A stretch of DNA of 64,000 nucleotides from Candidatus Latescibacterota bacterium (GTDB taxonomy: Bacteria; JAAXHH01), in assembly GCA_012270975.1 (NCBI GenBank), contig JAAXHH010000006.1, positions 49,009 through 113,008 on the forward strand. The letters are read 5' to 3'. The notes under the pieces are model-generated. The model had not been told where the DNA came from. It searched no databases and saw nothing but the letters and a program-made list of their open reading frames with translations. Both the position numbers and the translations under genes were made by a program. Within the stretch, counting starts at the first letter, position 1; every line of letters starts with the position of its first letter. Below are positions 29,684-40,128 of this stretch, piece by piece.

Positions 29684-32089
29684 GTGTTCCAGAACTACCT
29701 CAGTGTAGCCGTACGCAACCTCCGCAGGCATCCCGCCTACTCGCTCATCAACATCGCCGGACTCGCCATCGGTATGGCCACCTGCATCCTGATTCTCCTG
29801 TACATCCAGGATGAGCTCAGCTACGACCGGTATCATCCCCAGGCCGATCGCGCATACCGGATCGTCGACGACATCGAGAGTGGGGGCCAGACCGTTCAGA
29901 CGGCCGGGACTCCGACCGCCTGGGGGCCCGCCCTGAAACGGGACTTCCCCGAGATCGAGTTCCTCGTCCGCATGCGCGGTACCGGTTCCGCCTGGGTGGT
30001 CGACCTCGGAAACACGATCTACTACGAACGCAAGGTCATCTGGGCGGAACCTGAGCTGTTCGAGATGTTCAGCATGCCCCTGGTCTCGGGCGACCCGGGC
30101 ACCGCGCTGGTCGAGCCGTACTCGATGGTGATCTCGGAGGACCTGGCGTTCAAGTACTTCGGCGCTGATGATCCCATGGGGAAAGTCGTCAATCTCGATA
30201 ATCGCTGGGACTTCACGGTGACGGGCGTCATGAAGAACATTCCGACCAACTCCCACATGCGGCCGGACATGTTCGTATCCTATACCACGATGAATGTGAC
30301 CCGGTTCAGGTACCTGGGCGACTGGGAGTATCACCTGAACCTGTATACCTACATCCGACTTCGTGAGAACGTGTCCCCGGATGAGTTCGAAGCGAAGCTG
30401 CCGGCCTTCCTGGAGCGTCACGCGGGAGACCAGTACCGGGAGGCGGGCATCAGCCTGCGGCCGTCGCTGCAGCCCCTCGTGGACATACATCTCTATTCGA
30501 ACCGGGAGAGTGAGCACGAACCCAACGGCGATATACGCTACGTGGCCCTCTTCATGGCCATTGTGTTCCTGATCCTGATTATTGCATGCATCAATTTCAT
30601 CAACCTGGCCACGGCCCGTTCCGAGATGCGCGCCAGGGAAGTGGGCGTGAGAAAGGTGATGGGGGCGAATCGGATCCAGTTGATCCGGCAGTTTCTGGGA
30701 GAATCGGTCCTCATGGCGGGTCTTGCCGCGATCGTGGCGGTCATAATGGTTCAATTCGCCCTGCCGGGCGTCAACGAGATCGCCGGCAAGCAACTCGCAC
30801 TGCCGCTTACCGACTGGATCGTGCTGGCCGCGCTGGCCCTCGGTACGGCCCTGATCGGATTGACCGCAGGCAGCTATCCGGCGGCCTACCTTTCAGGATT
30901 CCTGCCCGCCGTGGTCATGAAAGGCAACCCGGAAACGGGAAAGAAAGGTCTGGGGATGCGGCAGGCACTGGTGGTGATACAGTTCTCCATGTCCATCTTC
31001 CTGCTGGTCAGCGCGGCTGTCATCTACGATCAGCTCGAGTACATCCAGACCAAGCGGCTGGGTTTCGACAAAGAGCATGTCATGGTCGTCCCCATAACAG
31101 GCTCCCACCAGATACCCAATACCCCTGTGCTCAAGCAGCGCCTGGCTGGAATGCCCGGTGTGGCGGGTATCGCGACGACTACCGGCCTGCCGGGCATGCG
31201 GGTGCTGCCTATAATGGAGGTGCGGCCCGAAGGGATGCGGCCGGAAGACCACCTGATGATGGCCACGTTGCACGTGGACGAGAACTTCCTGGATGTCATG
31301 AATATCGATGTCGTAGCCGGCCGGAACTTTTCGCCGGACTGGGGCACGGATACGACCCGTGGGGTCCTGCTGAACGAGACAGCCGTCCGGTACCTGGGAT
31401 GGGGAGCGCCCGCCGACGCGATCGGCAGGCAGTTCGAGCGGCTGTCCTTTGAAGGGGTGGTTCCAGGGCGCGTAATTGGCGTGGTTCGGGATTTCCACCT
31501 GCGGACGATACACGAAGAGATCGAGCCTGCCGCGATCATGACCAGCACCTATCACATTTTCGTCCTGATTCGTATCGAGCCTGAGGGAATCTCCGAAACC
31601 ATCGGGCGCATCGAGGAAGTATGGAACGATGTGGATCCCCGGTTCCCGCTGGATTACACATTCCTGGACGAAGATTTCGACGCGCTGTACCGGACCGACC
31701 ACCAGCTCGGCGAGATCTTCGTCGTTTTCGCGTTTCTTGCGATCTTCGTGGCCTGCCTGGGTCTTCTGGGTCTCGCCTCGTTTTCGATCCAGCAACGCAC
31801 AAGGGAGATCGGAATACGTAAAGTAGTTGGTTCGTCGGTTTCCGGTATTGTGATGCTCCTGTCCAAGGACTTCATGAAGTATGTCCTCCTGGCCAACGTG
31901 ATTGCCTGGCCGCTGGCCTACTTCATCATGGGCAACTGGCTGCAGAACTACGCCTACGCCGCGGAAATCCGGTTTGAGTGGTTTCTGGCAGGCGGCGTCC
32001 TAGCGCTGGTCATCGCGTGGCTGACTATCGGGGCGCATGCGGTCGTTGCGTCGCGGCGGAACCCGGTCAATGCGCTGAGGCAGGGGTGA
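29684..32089 (+). CDS. FtsX-like ABC transporter permease (COG0577), copy 2
   Basis: 801 aa, collinear with copy 1; MFQNYLSVAVRNLRRHPAYSLINIAGLAIGMATCILILLYIQDELSYDRYH. Confidence 0.93.
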   Translation: MFQNYLSVAVRNLRRHPAYSLINIAGLAIGMATCILILLYIQDELSYDRYHPQADRAYRIVDDIESGGQTVQTAGTPTAWGPALKRDFPEIEFLVRMRGTGSAWVVDLGNTIYYERKVIWAEPELFEMFSMPLVSGDPGTALVEPYSMVISEDLAFKYFGADDPMGKVVNLDNRWDFTVTGVMKNIPTNSHMRPDMFVSYTTMNVTRFRYLGDWEYHLNLYTYIRLRENVSPDEFEAKLPAFLERHAGDQYREAGISLRPSLQPLVDIHLYSNRESEHEPNGDIRYVALFMAIVFLILIIACINFINLATARSEMRAREVGVRKVMGANRIQLIRQFLGESVLMAGLAAIVAVIMVQFALPGVNEIAGKQLALPLTDWIVLAALALGTALIGLTAGSYPAAYLSGFLPAVVMKGNPETGKKGLGMRQALVVIQFSMSIFLLVSAAVIYDQLEYIQTKRLGFDKEHVMVVPITGSHQIPNTPVLKQRLAGMPGVAGIATTTGLPGMRVLPIMEVRPEGMRPEDHLMMATLHVDENFLDVMNIDVVAGRNFSPDWGTDTTRGVLLNETAVRYLGWGAPADAIGRQFERLSFEGVVPGRVIGVVRDFHLRTIHEEIEPAAIMTSTYHIFVLIRIEPEGISETIGRIEEVWNDVDPRFPLDYTFLDEDFDALYRTDHQLGEIFVVFAFLAIFVACLGLLGLASFSIQQRTREIGIRKVVGSSVSGIVMLLSKDFMKYVLLANVIAWPLAYFIMGNWLQNYAYAAEIRFEWFLAGGVLALVIAWLTIGAHAVVASRRNPVNALRQG

Positions 32090-32173
32090 GAATCCAACCA
32101 AGCAGCCACTTGACAACTATTCGGGACAGCCGGGGAAAGGCCATCCGAAGTATTCTACTGGAGGAACCTTAAA

Positions 32174-33205
32174 TTGAGCAGTGAACACATGGTGATGTTT
32201 GATGGTCGTGTAGGAAGCGATCCATACGTGATTTACAAGATCCATCATGCCACACGGGCGCGAATGGCGTGGTGGATATGCGAGGAAATCGGTCTATATG
32301 AAGCGTTAAGGGACAAACCCCTTTCGGTAGATGAAGTCCGTAAGGCACTGGACCTGCAGTACCGGCCGATCGCCATACTATTGGCCGCGAATGCCTGTAT
32401 GGGCATTCTGGGGATCCGGGATGGGCGTTACTATATCTATGACCAACAGCGTGACTATGTATTGAAGGACGGCCGGGCCCGAAGACCTGTCCATCCTCCT
32501 GTTCCCGGTGAAAGTAAATGGTATGATCTTCACAAGAATGCCGTATTGAACGGCAAGCCAACAGAAGAGGGACTGCCAGAGTGGATACAGGATCCAGGCG
32601 AATCATCAGAAAGTAAAGCCTTCGATCCGGAGCGTGACGGTTGGCGAATCATGTGGGGAGAATCACTGGCGGGGGCGTTTGATTTCAGTTCATACCGCAC
32701 CGTACTGGATTTAGGGGGATCCACGGGGGGCTTGTTGACCGGGCTCACGGGATGTTACCCGAATCTGCGCGGACTGGTATTGGATCTTCCCTATAGCCGC
32801 CGTTCGGCGGAAGCCGCGATAGATCTGGCCGGCGCATCGGATCGAGTCCGGTTCGTACCCGGCGATTTCTTTGAGGATCCCTATCCAGATGACACTGATG
32901 TGATTGTAATGTCTCATGTCATCCATGATTGGGATGATTTGAACTGTTTGCGAATACTGAAAAGATGTTATGACGCATTGCCGGCCGGACACCCTGTTAT
33001 TGTTCAGGAATTCCTATTGAACGAGAATAAGACGGGACCTACACTGGCCGTGTTCCAGTGGTTTGGCCTTCTGAGAGGAACCATGGGAGACCAGCGCACG
33101 GCAAGCGAGATATCCGCACTCATGGCTGAAGTCGGCTTTAAGCAGATGGAAACACGCCCGATCGACAAAGAACAGTCCATCGTGGTTGGATGGAAGAAGC
33201 CCTAG
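32174..33205 (+). CDS. O-methyltransferase (acetylserotonin/hydroxyindole O-methyltransferase-like)
   Basis: VLDLGGSTGGLLTGLTGCYPNLRGLVLDLPYS; VRFVPGDFFEDPYPDDTDVIVMSHVIHDWDDLNCLRILKRCYDAL. Confidence 0.87.
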   Translation: MSSEHMVMFDGRVGSDPYVIYKIHHATRARMAWWICEEIGLYEALRDKPLSVDEVRKALDLQYRPIAILLAANACMGILGIRDGRYYIYDQQRDYVLKDGRARRPVHPPVPGESKWYDLHKNAVLNGKPTEEGLPEWIQDPGESSESKAFDPERDGWRIMWGESLAGAFDFSSYRTVLDLGGSTGGLLTGLTGCYPNLRGLVLDLPYSRRSAEAAIDLAGASDRVRFVPGDFFEDPYPDDTDVIVMSHVIHDWDDLNCLRILKRCYDALPAGHPVIVQEFLLNENKTGPTLAVFQWFGLLRGTMGDQRTASEISALMAEVGFKQMETRPIDKEQSIVVGWKKP

Positions 33206-33420
33206 GCCGTAGTCTTGTTATCGACCCGATGTAGTCAAATCTGTATAACAACTAATGTAAGAGCCAAGAGATCCACCATGTCGTAGATTCTTATATGCAT
33301 CCAGATTGAAGTGGAGGTACTAGAGAGCTTTACCTCATCAAGAAGCGAGGTATTCAGACTACTGGTTAAAATGGCAACTCGGTCAAGTGACACGGGTTAT
33401 TCATTCCACGCCCACCGGAT

Positions 33421-33441
33421 CATCCGTCTGTTCGACGGATG
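33421..33441. repeat. 8-bp stem hairpin (CATCCGTC-TGTTC-GACGGATG) upstream of permease copy 3
   Basis: Inverted repeat read directly; no U-tract follows. Confidence 0.5.
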
Positions 33442-33480
33442 CATCGTACCTGACTGACGTTTCATTCATGTAGCGCAAAT

Positions 33481-35883
33481 ATGATCCGCAATTACCTCAC
33501 CATAGCAATTCGCAACCTCCTCAGGCAACCTGTCTATTCGCTCATCAATATCGTCGGACTAGCCATCGGCATGGCGGCATGCATGCTGATCGTGTTATAC
33601 ATTCAGGACGAGCTCAGTTACGACCGGTATCACCCGAACGCGGAGCAGATTTATCGGATCGTCGATGATATCGAAAGCGGCGGGCAGACCATCCAGACGG
33701 CGGGATCGCCCTTGAGCTGGGCGCCGGCGCTGAAGCGGGACTATCCCGAGGTCGAGCAGTTCGTGCGGATGCGGGGTACGGGTACCTCGTGGCTGTTCAA
33801 AGTGGGCGAGTCTCACTTCTATGAGAAAAAGGTCATCTGGGCGGAAACTACCCTGTTTGACCTGTTCGACATGCCGCTTATCTCCGGCGACCCGAAAACG
33901 GCGCTGGCCGAGCCCTTCACTATCGTGATCTCGGAGGAGATGGCCGCCAAGTACTTCGGCGGAGAAGAAGCCATGGGGCAGATCATGGGGGTGGATAACA
34001 CCTATGATTTCAGGGTCACCGGGATCATGCGTGACCTACCCGCCAATACCCATATGCGGCCGGACATGTTCACCTCCTATTCCTCCCTGGCCACCATCGG
34101 CAGTTTCTACAGGGAAAACTGGGAGGTTCATGACAACTTCTACACTTACATCCAGTTGCGTGAAGACGCGAATCCGGCCGATCTCGAAGCGCGGATGCCG
34201 GACTTTCTCGAACGTTACGCCGGGGACAAGTTCCGCGAGTCGGGCGTCGTGCTCAGGCCGTCGCTGCAACCGCTCGTCGACATACACCTGTATTCGCAGC
34301 GAGAAGGCGAGCTCGAGCCCAACGGCGATATCCGCTTCGTAGTCCTCTACACGCTCATAGCGTTCCTCATTCCGTTGATCGCGTGTATCAATTTCGTCAA
34401 CCTGGCCACGGCCCGTTCGGCCATGCGTGCCCGGGAAGTGGGCGTCCGGAAGGTAATGGGTGCCAACAGGACCCAGTTGCTGGGGCAGTTCCTGGGAGAA
34501 GCCGTTGCCATGGCGGCGTTCGCCATGATCATTTCGGTGATCCTCGTTGAACTCGCCCTGCCCGCGGTGAACGCGATCGCCGGGAAGCACCTGGTTTTCC
34601 CACTCTCTAGCGGTCTGGTGCTGACGGCACTCGCGTTCGGTACGATCGTCATCGGTTTGGCTGCGGGTATCTATCCCGCGGTCTATCTTTCCGGCTTTGT
34701 GCCCACCGAAGTACTGAAAGGCAGCCTGGAAACAGGTACGCGAGGATTGAATCTTCGTAAGATTCTCGTCGTTGTACAGTTCGCCATGTCCATTTTCCTG
34801 CTGGTCAGTACGACGGTGATTTACGACCAGCTCGATTTCATCCGCACTAAGCGACTGGGTTTCAACAAGGAACAGGTGATGGTGATTCCGATCACCGGAT
34901 CCTTTCAGCGGCGGAATACGCCCGTACTGAAAGAGCGATTGTCCCAATTGCCCGGCGTTTCGGACGTGGCCACGACAAACGGGGTGCCAGGGATGCGGGT
35001 GATTCCCATCATGGCGGTCCGGCCTGATGGCTTGGCGCCTGAAGACCACCTGATGATGGCCACGCTGGAGGTGGATGAGAACTTCCTGGACGTGATGGAG
35101 ATCGAACTCGTCGCCGGCCGCAACTTCTCGCCGGACTGGGGGACGGATTCGACCATGGGATTCCTGCTCAACGAGACGGCCGTCCGATACCTGAATTGGG
35201 GAACACCGCTCGATGCGATCGACCGGCCATTCGAGTGGATTCCCTTCGGCGGCGCAAAAGGCCGCGTGATCGGCGTCGTGAAAGACTTCCACCTGCGCAC
35301 GATACATGACGAGATCGAACCGGTCGTCATACTGTCTCACCGCTATCATCAGTACGTACTTATCCGGCTCGAACCCGGCGGATTACCCGAGACCATCTCG
35401 CGTATCGGAGAAACCTGGCGCAACGTCGATGCCAGCTTCCCCCTGGACTATACCTTTCTGGACGAGGACTACGAAAGGCTGTACCAGGATGACCGGCGGC
35501 TTGGCGAGGTCTTCGCGATCTTCGCGATGCTGGGCGTCTTCGTGGCCTGCCTGGGACTCCTGGGACTGGCCTCGTTTTCGATCCAGCAGCGTACCCGGGA
35601 GATCGGGATCCGCAAGGTGCTTGGCTCATCGATCTCCACCATTGTCGTCCTGCTGTCGAAGGACTTTATGAAGTATGTTCTGCTGGGCAACCTGATCGCG
35701 TGGCCGCTGGCCTACTTCGTCATGACGCGCTGGCTGCAGAACTACGCCTACGCGGCGGCACTGAATTTCGCGTGGTTCGTGGTCGGCGGTGCCGTGGCCC
35801 TGGTCATTGCCTGGCTGACGATCGGGGCTCATGCGATTACCGCGTCGCGGCGAAATCCTGTTAACGCGTTGAGGCAGGGGTGA
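33481..35883 (+). CDS. FtsX-like ABC transporter permease (COG0577), copy 3
   Basis: 800 aa, collinear with copies 1 and 2; MIRNYLTIAIRNLLRQPVYSLINIVGLAIGMAACMLIVLYIQDELSYDRYH. Confidence 0.93.
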   Translation: MIRNYLTIAIRNLLRQPVYSLINIVGLAIGMAACMLIVLYIQDELSYDRYHPNAEQIYRIVDDIESGGQTIQTAGSPLSWAPALKRDYPEVEQFVRMRGTGTSWLFKVGESHFYEKKVIWAETTLFDLFDMPLISGDPKTALAEPFTIVISEEMAAKYFGGEEAMGQIMGVDNTYDFRVTGIMRDLPANTHMRPDMFTSYSSLATIGSFYRENWEVHDNFYTYIQLREDANPADLEARMPDFLERYAGDKFRESGVVLRPSLQPLVDIHLYSQREGELEPNGDIRFVVLYTLIAFLIPLIACINFVNLATARSAMRAREVGVRKVMGANRTQLLGQFLGEAVAMAAFAMIISVILVELALPAVNAIAGKHLVFPLSSGLVLTALAFGTIVIGLAAGIYPAVYLSGFVPTEVLKGSLETGTRGLNLRKILVVVQFAMSIFLLVSTTVIYDQLDFIRTKRLGFNKEQVMVIPITGSFQRRNTPVLKERLSQLPGVSDVATTNGVPGMRVIPIMAVRPDGLAPEDHLMMATLEVDENFLDVMEIELVAGRNFSPDWGTDSTMGFLLNETAVRYLNWGTPLDAIDRPFEWIPFGGAKGRVIGVVKDFHLRTIHDEIEPVVILSHRYHQYVLIRLEPGGLPETISRIGETWRNVDASFPLDYTFLDEDYERLYQDDRRLGEVFAIFAMLGVFVACLGLLGLASFSIQQRTREIGIRKVLGSSISTIVVLLSKDFMKYVLLGNLIAWPLAYFVMTRWLQNYAYAAALNFAWFVVGGAVALVIAWLTIGAHAITASRRNPVNALRQG

Positions 35884-35939
35884 TTACGCGGAACGAACCC
35901 GTATCATAACATTTTCGATTCTTTACGCAAAGGAATAGC

Positions 35940-36704
35940 ATGGATTGGATACACGGGTTCTATTCCAGGCAACACGCTACCCTTGCACGTGAAGGGGCGG
36001 AGGCAAGCACGGAGTATTGTGCGGCGAAAATGTCGGTTATAAACAGGTTGGTCCCCGATCCGGGTAAGACCCTGCTTGAATTGGGAGCAGGCAATGGAAT
36101 GAATGCTATTGCATGTGCCAATCTGGACTTCTCGGTCACTGCATTGGAATTGATTCCGGAATGCTGTGAAAGAATCAAAGACTATGTGAATACAAATGGT
36201 ACGTCCCGAGGGGCCATACGTGTTTTTCAAGGTGATTTCTACAAAATCGATCTTGCTGAACAGTTTGATTTAGTCACTTACTGGGATGGATTCGGAATAG
36301 GATCGGACGACGACCAGATCAGGTTATTGAAACGAATCTCGAATTGGATGAAACGGGACGGCAGGGCATTAATTGAAGTCTACTCGCCCCTGTATGCTTC
36401 CAGGACCGTCGGCAGGAAGGTACGATTTGAAACATGTACACGCGCATATGATTTCGATGCGCGCAACGCTCGATGGTTGGATACCTGGACCTATAATGAT
36501 GGAACTGTTTTAACGCAATCGCTCAGGACTTACCTGCCGCCTGATCTGCAATTGTTGTTACGAGAAACGGATCTGGATATCGAACATATCGAAACCCGCG
36601 AGGCTTGGGACTGGGAAACCGAATCCTTAGAAGAAAACGCACCTCTTGAGTCTGCTATCAGCTACATAGTGTGTCTAAAAAAGACCACCCATTCCATTAA
36701 CTGA
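35940..36704 (+). CDS. Class I SAM-dependent methyltransferase
   Basis: KTLLELGAGNGMNAIACANLDFSVTALELIPECCERIKDYV; FDLVTYWDGFGIGSDDDQIRLLKRI. Confidence 0.85.
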   Translation: MDWIHGFYSRQHATLAREGAEASTEYCAAKMSVINRLVPDPGKTLLELGAGNGMNAIACANLDFSVTALELIPECCERIKDYVNTNGTSRGAIRVFQGDFYKIDLAEQFDLVTYWDGFGIGSDDDQIRLLKRISNWMKRDGRALIEVYSPLYASRTVGRKVRFETCTRAYDFDARNARWLDTWTYNDGTVLTQSLRTYLPPDLQLLLRETDLDIEHIETREAWDWETESLEENAPLESAISYIVCLKKTTHSIN

Positions 36705-36776
36705 GCATGTGGTGCAACCGCTCGATACCAAGCGCGAATCCTTCCCACCCAAAGGTGCGCTCAATCCGAGATACCA

Positions 36777-39188
36777 ATGGTACATCACTATCTCAGAATC
36801 GCCCTGCGTAACATGATCCGGCAGCCGGGCAACGCCGGCATCAACATCCTCGGCCTGGCTATCGGCGTCACCTGCTGCATGCTGATTCTGCTGTATATCC
36901 AGAACGAACTGAGCTACGACCGTTTCCATGAGCAAGCCGACAGGATATACCGCGTGGTTAACGGCAACTCCGCCCGCACGCCAACAGCTGTGGGACCGGC
37001 GCTCAAAGAACTGTTCCCGGAGGTAGAGGAATATGCCCGGATGCGGGGCACAATCAATATCTGGATGATGAACTACCAGGATAACACGTTTTATGAAAGC
37101 GATGTGTACAGGGTAAGTACAGACTTTTTCAAGGTCTTTTCTTTTCCGCTTGTACGGGGCAATCCGCAAACCGCACTGGACGACTATGCGCACACGGAAC
37201 AAACGGTTATCATCAGCGAATCCATGGCATCTAAACTCTTCGGCAATGAAGATCCCATGTACAAGCTGATCCGCGCCGATGATGAGGAAAACCTTCGTGT
37301 GACCGGTATTATGAAAACCATACCGTCCAATTCCCACTTCGCTGCCGACTATCTTGTCTGTGAGAATCTCGACGTTGCAAACCGGCGTGAGCTCTTCGCA
37401 ACGACGTGGTTTTATGCGCGGCATTTCACCTATGTTCTGCTGGCAGAGGGAACAGATCCCGTTGAATTGGAGGACAAGATCGCCAGGTGGGCAGATGCCT
37501 ATGAACCACTGATGTCGCTCAGTGCACAGGGCCTGACCTTCAATTTCCGGCTGCAGCCGATGAGCGACATCCATCTGCGGTCGCACCTGGAACAGGATCT
37601 GGCCAGCAATAGCGATATCGGCTATATCTACGTATTTTCGGTTGTTGCTTTTGCTATCGTGCTGATCGCCTGTATCAACTTCATGAATCTGGCCACAGCG
37701 CGGTCCACGATCCGTGCCAAAGAAGTGGCCATCCGCAAATCTGCCGGCGCTCAGCGAGGCGAGTTGATTCTACAGTTCATGGGCGAGTCCATGTTGTCGG
37801 CCGGTTTGGCCTTTGTTGTAGCTTTGGGCCTTTTGGCAGCCATCCTGCCCTGGTTCAACACGCTGTCTGGAAAAGCCCTGCAGGTCAGCTTCCTGGACAA
37901 TCCGGAGGTATTGCTCTGGCTGATAGGCATCACGTTGTTTGCAGGACTGCTGTCCGGCAGTTATCCCGCACTGATTATGTCCAGATTACATCCGGCAGCA
38001 ATCTTCAAGGGCGAACTGGCATACGGCATTTCGGGTTCCAAACTTCGTAAGAGTCTTGTAGTGGTGCAGTTTACCCTATCGATTCTGCTGATCATCAGTA
38101 CCGCTATTGTTTATAAACAGCTGGATTACATGCAAGATAGAAAACTGGGATTCGATAAGGACCAGATCGTCATTGTCCCACTTATCGGTGGTGCGGATCG
38201 GGATTTCGACGTCTTCAAGGCGCGGCTTTCACAAAGTCCGCATATACAACGTGTTACGCGATCTGTACTAATGCCGGGACGGATGTCCAGCGCCAATGTC
38301 ATGCCCGTCTTTCCGACACGTCTGGCAGATCAGTCGGAAGATGACATGATCGGGATTCCCGCCTTGTTTGTATCTGCCGATTTCGAAGAAACCCTTGGCC
38401 TCAATCTGATCGCTGGTCGCCCGTTTTCCAGCGTGCTGACCGACGACTCACTGAACGCGGTAATCATGAACCGGTCCGCAGTTGAACGACTGGGTTTAAC
38501 CACACCGGAAGAAATCGTTGGACGTCGTATACATCCGGGACGCTACCAGGGCCCTCCCATCCGGATTATAGGCGTCGTAGAGGATTTCCACATGCAGAGT
38601 TTCCATAATACGCTGGAGCCCATGCAGTTGAGGTTATTGAAACGTGGCGGTGGCGGTCAGGCGGCGATACGACTGCGGGCGCAGAACATACCGGATGGGA
38701 TTAAAGCGATCGAAGAAACGTGGGCTTCGATATTTCCCCATTACCCCCTGGCGTATTCGTTTCTGGATGAGGATTTCGACCGACTTTACCTGTCGGAGCG
38801 ACGCACCGGCAATCTGCTCGGCGCCTTCAGCTTTCTGGCCATCTTTATCGCGTGTCTGGGCCTGTTCGGTCTGGCCGCATTCACCACTCGGCAACGAACC
38901 AGGGAGGTCGGAATCCACAAGGTAATGGGGGCCTCGGTGACTCGAATTGTCTTTATGCTTTCAAAGGACTTTATCAAGCTGGTGGCGATTGCGGTGCCGG
39001 TCGCCTGGTTCCTGGCCTACTGGACCATGAGCGACTGGTTGCAGAACTTTGCCTATCGCGTCGATATCGGCCCGGGGTGGTTCCTGATCGCCGCATTCCT
39101 GGCACTGGCCATCGCGCTGGTTACCGTCAGTGCAAAAGCGGTTACAACGGCGCTGGTGAACCCGGTGGAGTCTCTGCGGTCAGAATGA
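36777..39188 (+). CDS. FtsX-like ABC transporter permease (COG0577), copy 4 (most divergent)
   Basis: 803 aa; MVHHYLRIALRNMIRQPGNAGINILGLAIGVTCCMLILLYIQNELSYDRFH; NFMNLATARSTIRAKEVAIRKSAGA; AFTTRQRTREVGIHKVMGAS. Confidence 0.92.
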   Translation: MVHHYLRIALRNMIRQPGNAGINILGLAIGVTCCMLILLYIQNELSYDRFHEQADRIYRVVNGNSARTPTAVGPALKELFPEVEEYARMRGTINIWMMNYQDNTFYESDVYRVSTDFFKVFSFPLVRGNPQTALDDYAHTEQTVIISESMASKLFGNEDPMYKLIRADDEENLRVTGIMKTIPSNSHFAADYLVCENLDVANRRELFATTWFYARHFTYVLLAEGTDPVELEDKIARWADAYEPLMSLSAQGLTFNFRLQPMSDIHLRSHLEQDLASNSDIGYIYVFSVVAFAIVLIACINFMNLATARSTIRAKEVAIRKSAGAQRGELILQFMGESMLSAGLAFVVALGLLAAILPWFNTLSGKALQVSFLDNPEVLLWLIGITLFAGLLSGSYPALIMSRLHPAAIFKGELAYGISGSKLRKSLVVVQFTLSILLIISTAIVYKQLDYMQDRKLGFDKDQIVIVPLIGGADRDFDVFKARLSQSPHIQRVTRSVLMPGRMSSANVMPVFPTRLADQSEDDMIGIPALFVSADFEETLGLNLIAGRPFSSVLTDDSLNAVIMNRSAVERLGLTTPEEIVGRRIHPGRYQGPPIRIIGVVEDFHMQSFHNTLEPMQLRLLKRGGGGQAAIRLRAQNIPDGIKAIEETWASIFPHYPLAYSFLDEDFDRLYLSERRTGNLLGAFSFLAIFIACLGLFGLAAFTTRQRTREVGIHKVMGASVTRIVFMLSKDFIKLVAIAVPVAWFLAYWTMSDWLQNFAYRVDIGPGWFLIAAFLALAIALVTVSAKAVTTALVNPVESLRSE

Positions 39189-39192
39189 GGTA

Positions 39193-39945
39193 CTAGATCT
39201 TGCCTTCCTTTTCCCACCGGTCGTAGAGTTCCTGCTTGTAGCGCGCGGCCCGTTCCTCGTCTTTCTTCGCCCGGGCCGCCACAAATACCAGGCCCAGGGC
39301 AGCCCGTCGGCGGTCTGAATGGTTCGCGTCCGCCCGGTGGATGATCATGCTGTGATGGGCGAAAACGTCCCCGGGCCGGGCGCGCATGGCTACTTCCAGT
39401 TCCGTGTCCTCGTCCGAGTAGTCCGATACGCCCTGTGAAAACCCGAGTACGTTGGATGCGCGGTGGGGTCTCATGCCCCGCCTGTGCGATCCCCGCACAT
39501 AGCGCATGCAGCCGTTTTCCTCATCTATGTCATCCAGCGCGATCCACAAAGTCACGGCCTCGTTGGGTTCCAGCATGAAATAAAATCCGTCCTGGTGCGG
39601 GGGCGTTACCGCGCCCACCTTTGCCGGTTTGTTGAACCACTGGGGGTTGCTGGGGACCACGTCGTCCGCAAGCAGGTGTTTCGCCAGTTCGGTAAAGCGT
39701 TCGGATTGGAAAAACTCCTCGAAGTACGGGTCCAGGGCGGCCATGTTCTGCAGCCGCTTGATCGATCCAGGATCGTCCCTGTCCTCGTAGAAGGCCGTCG
39801 TATCCGGCGCCTGCGGCAGCACCTCGTCGATGAAACGCTGGATCTGGCCGTTGATCTCGGCCGCTTCTTCCGAAGAAAGGAAGCCTTTCAAGAACACGAA
39901 GCCATCACGGTCGAAGTCTTCCTTGATATGTCCGTTTAATATCAT
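39193..39945 (-). CDS. Phytanoyl-CoA dioxygenase (PhyH) family protein
   Basis: FDRDGFVFLKGFLSSEEAAEIN; TPPHQDGFYFMLEPNEAVTLWIALDDIDEENGCMRYVRGSHRRGMRPH; IHRADANHSDRRR. Confidence 0.9.
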   Translation of the reverse strand: MILNGHIKEDFDRDGFVFLKGFLSSEEAAEINGQIQRFIDEVLPQAPDTTAFYEDRDDPGSIKRLQNMAALDPYFEEFFQSERFTELAKHLLADDVVPSNPQWFNKPAKVGAVTPPHQDGFYFMLEPNEAVTLWIALDDIDEENGCMRYVRGSHRRGMRPHRASNVLGFSQGVSDYSDEDTELEVAMRARPGDVFAHHSMIIHRADANHSDRRRAALGLVFVAARAKKDEERAARYKQELYDRWEKEGKI

Positions 39946-40128
39946 GAACCTGCACTCCTCTTTCGGTATTAACTCAGCATCAGCGCACGATGGTTCAATA
40001 TACAGTCTGTACGCTCGATTTCAAAGTTTCGCGGTCGCTTTCGATGGGCTGCCGGCTACAGGGTTACTCCTCTACGCAGTTGGAATGCGGGAAATACAGA
40101 AGCGCTTGATACATGTTTCAACCTCGAC

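Noticed and set aside
33421-33441. Rho-independent terminator
   Set aside because: Good 8-bp stem but no U-rich tail; reported only as a hairpin
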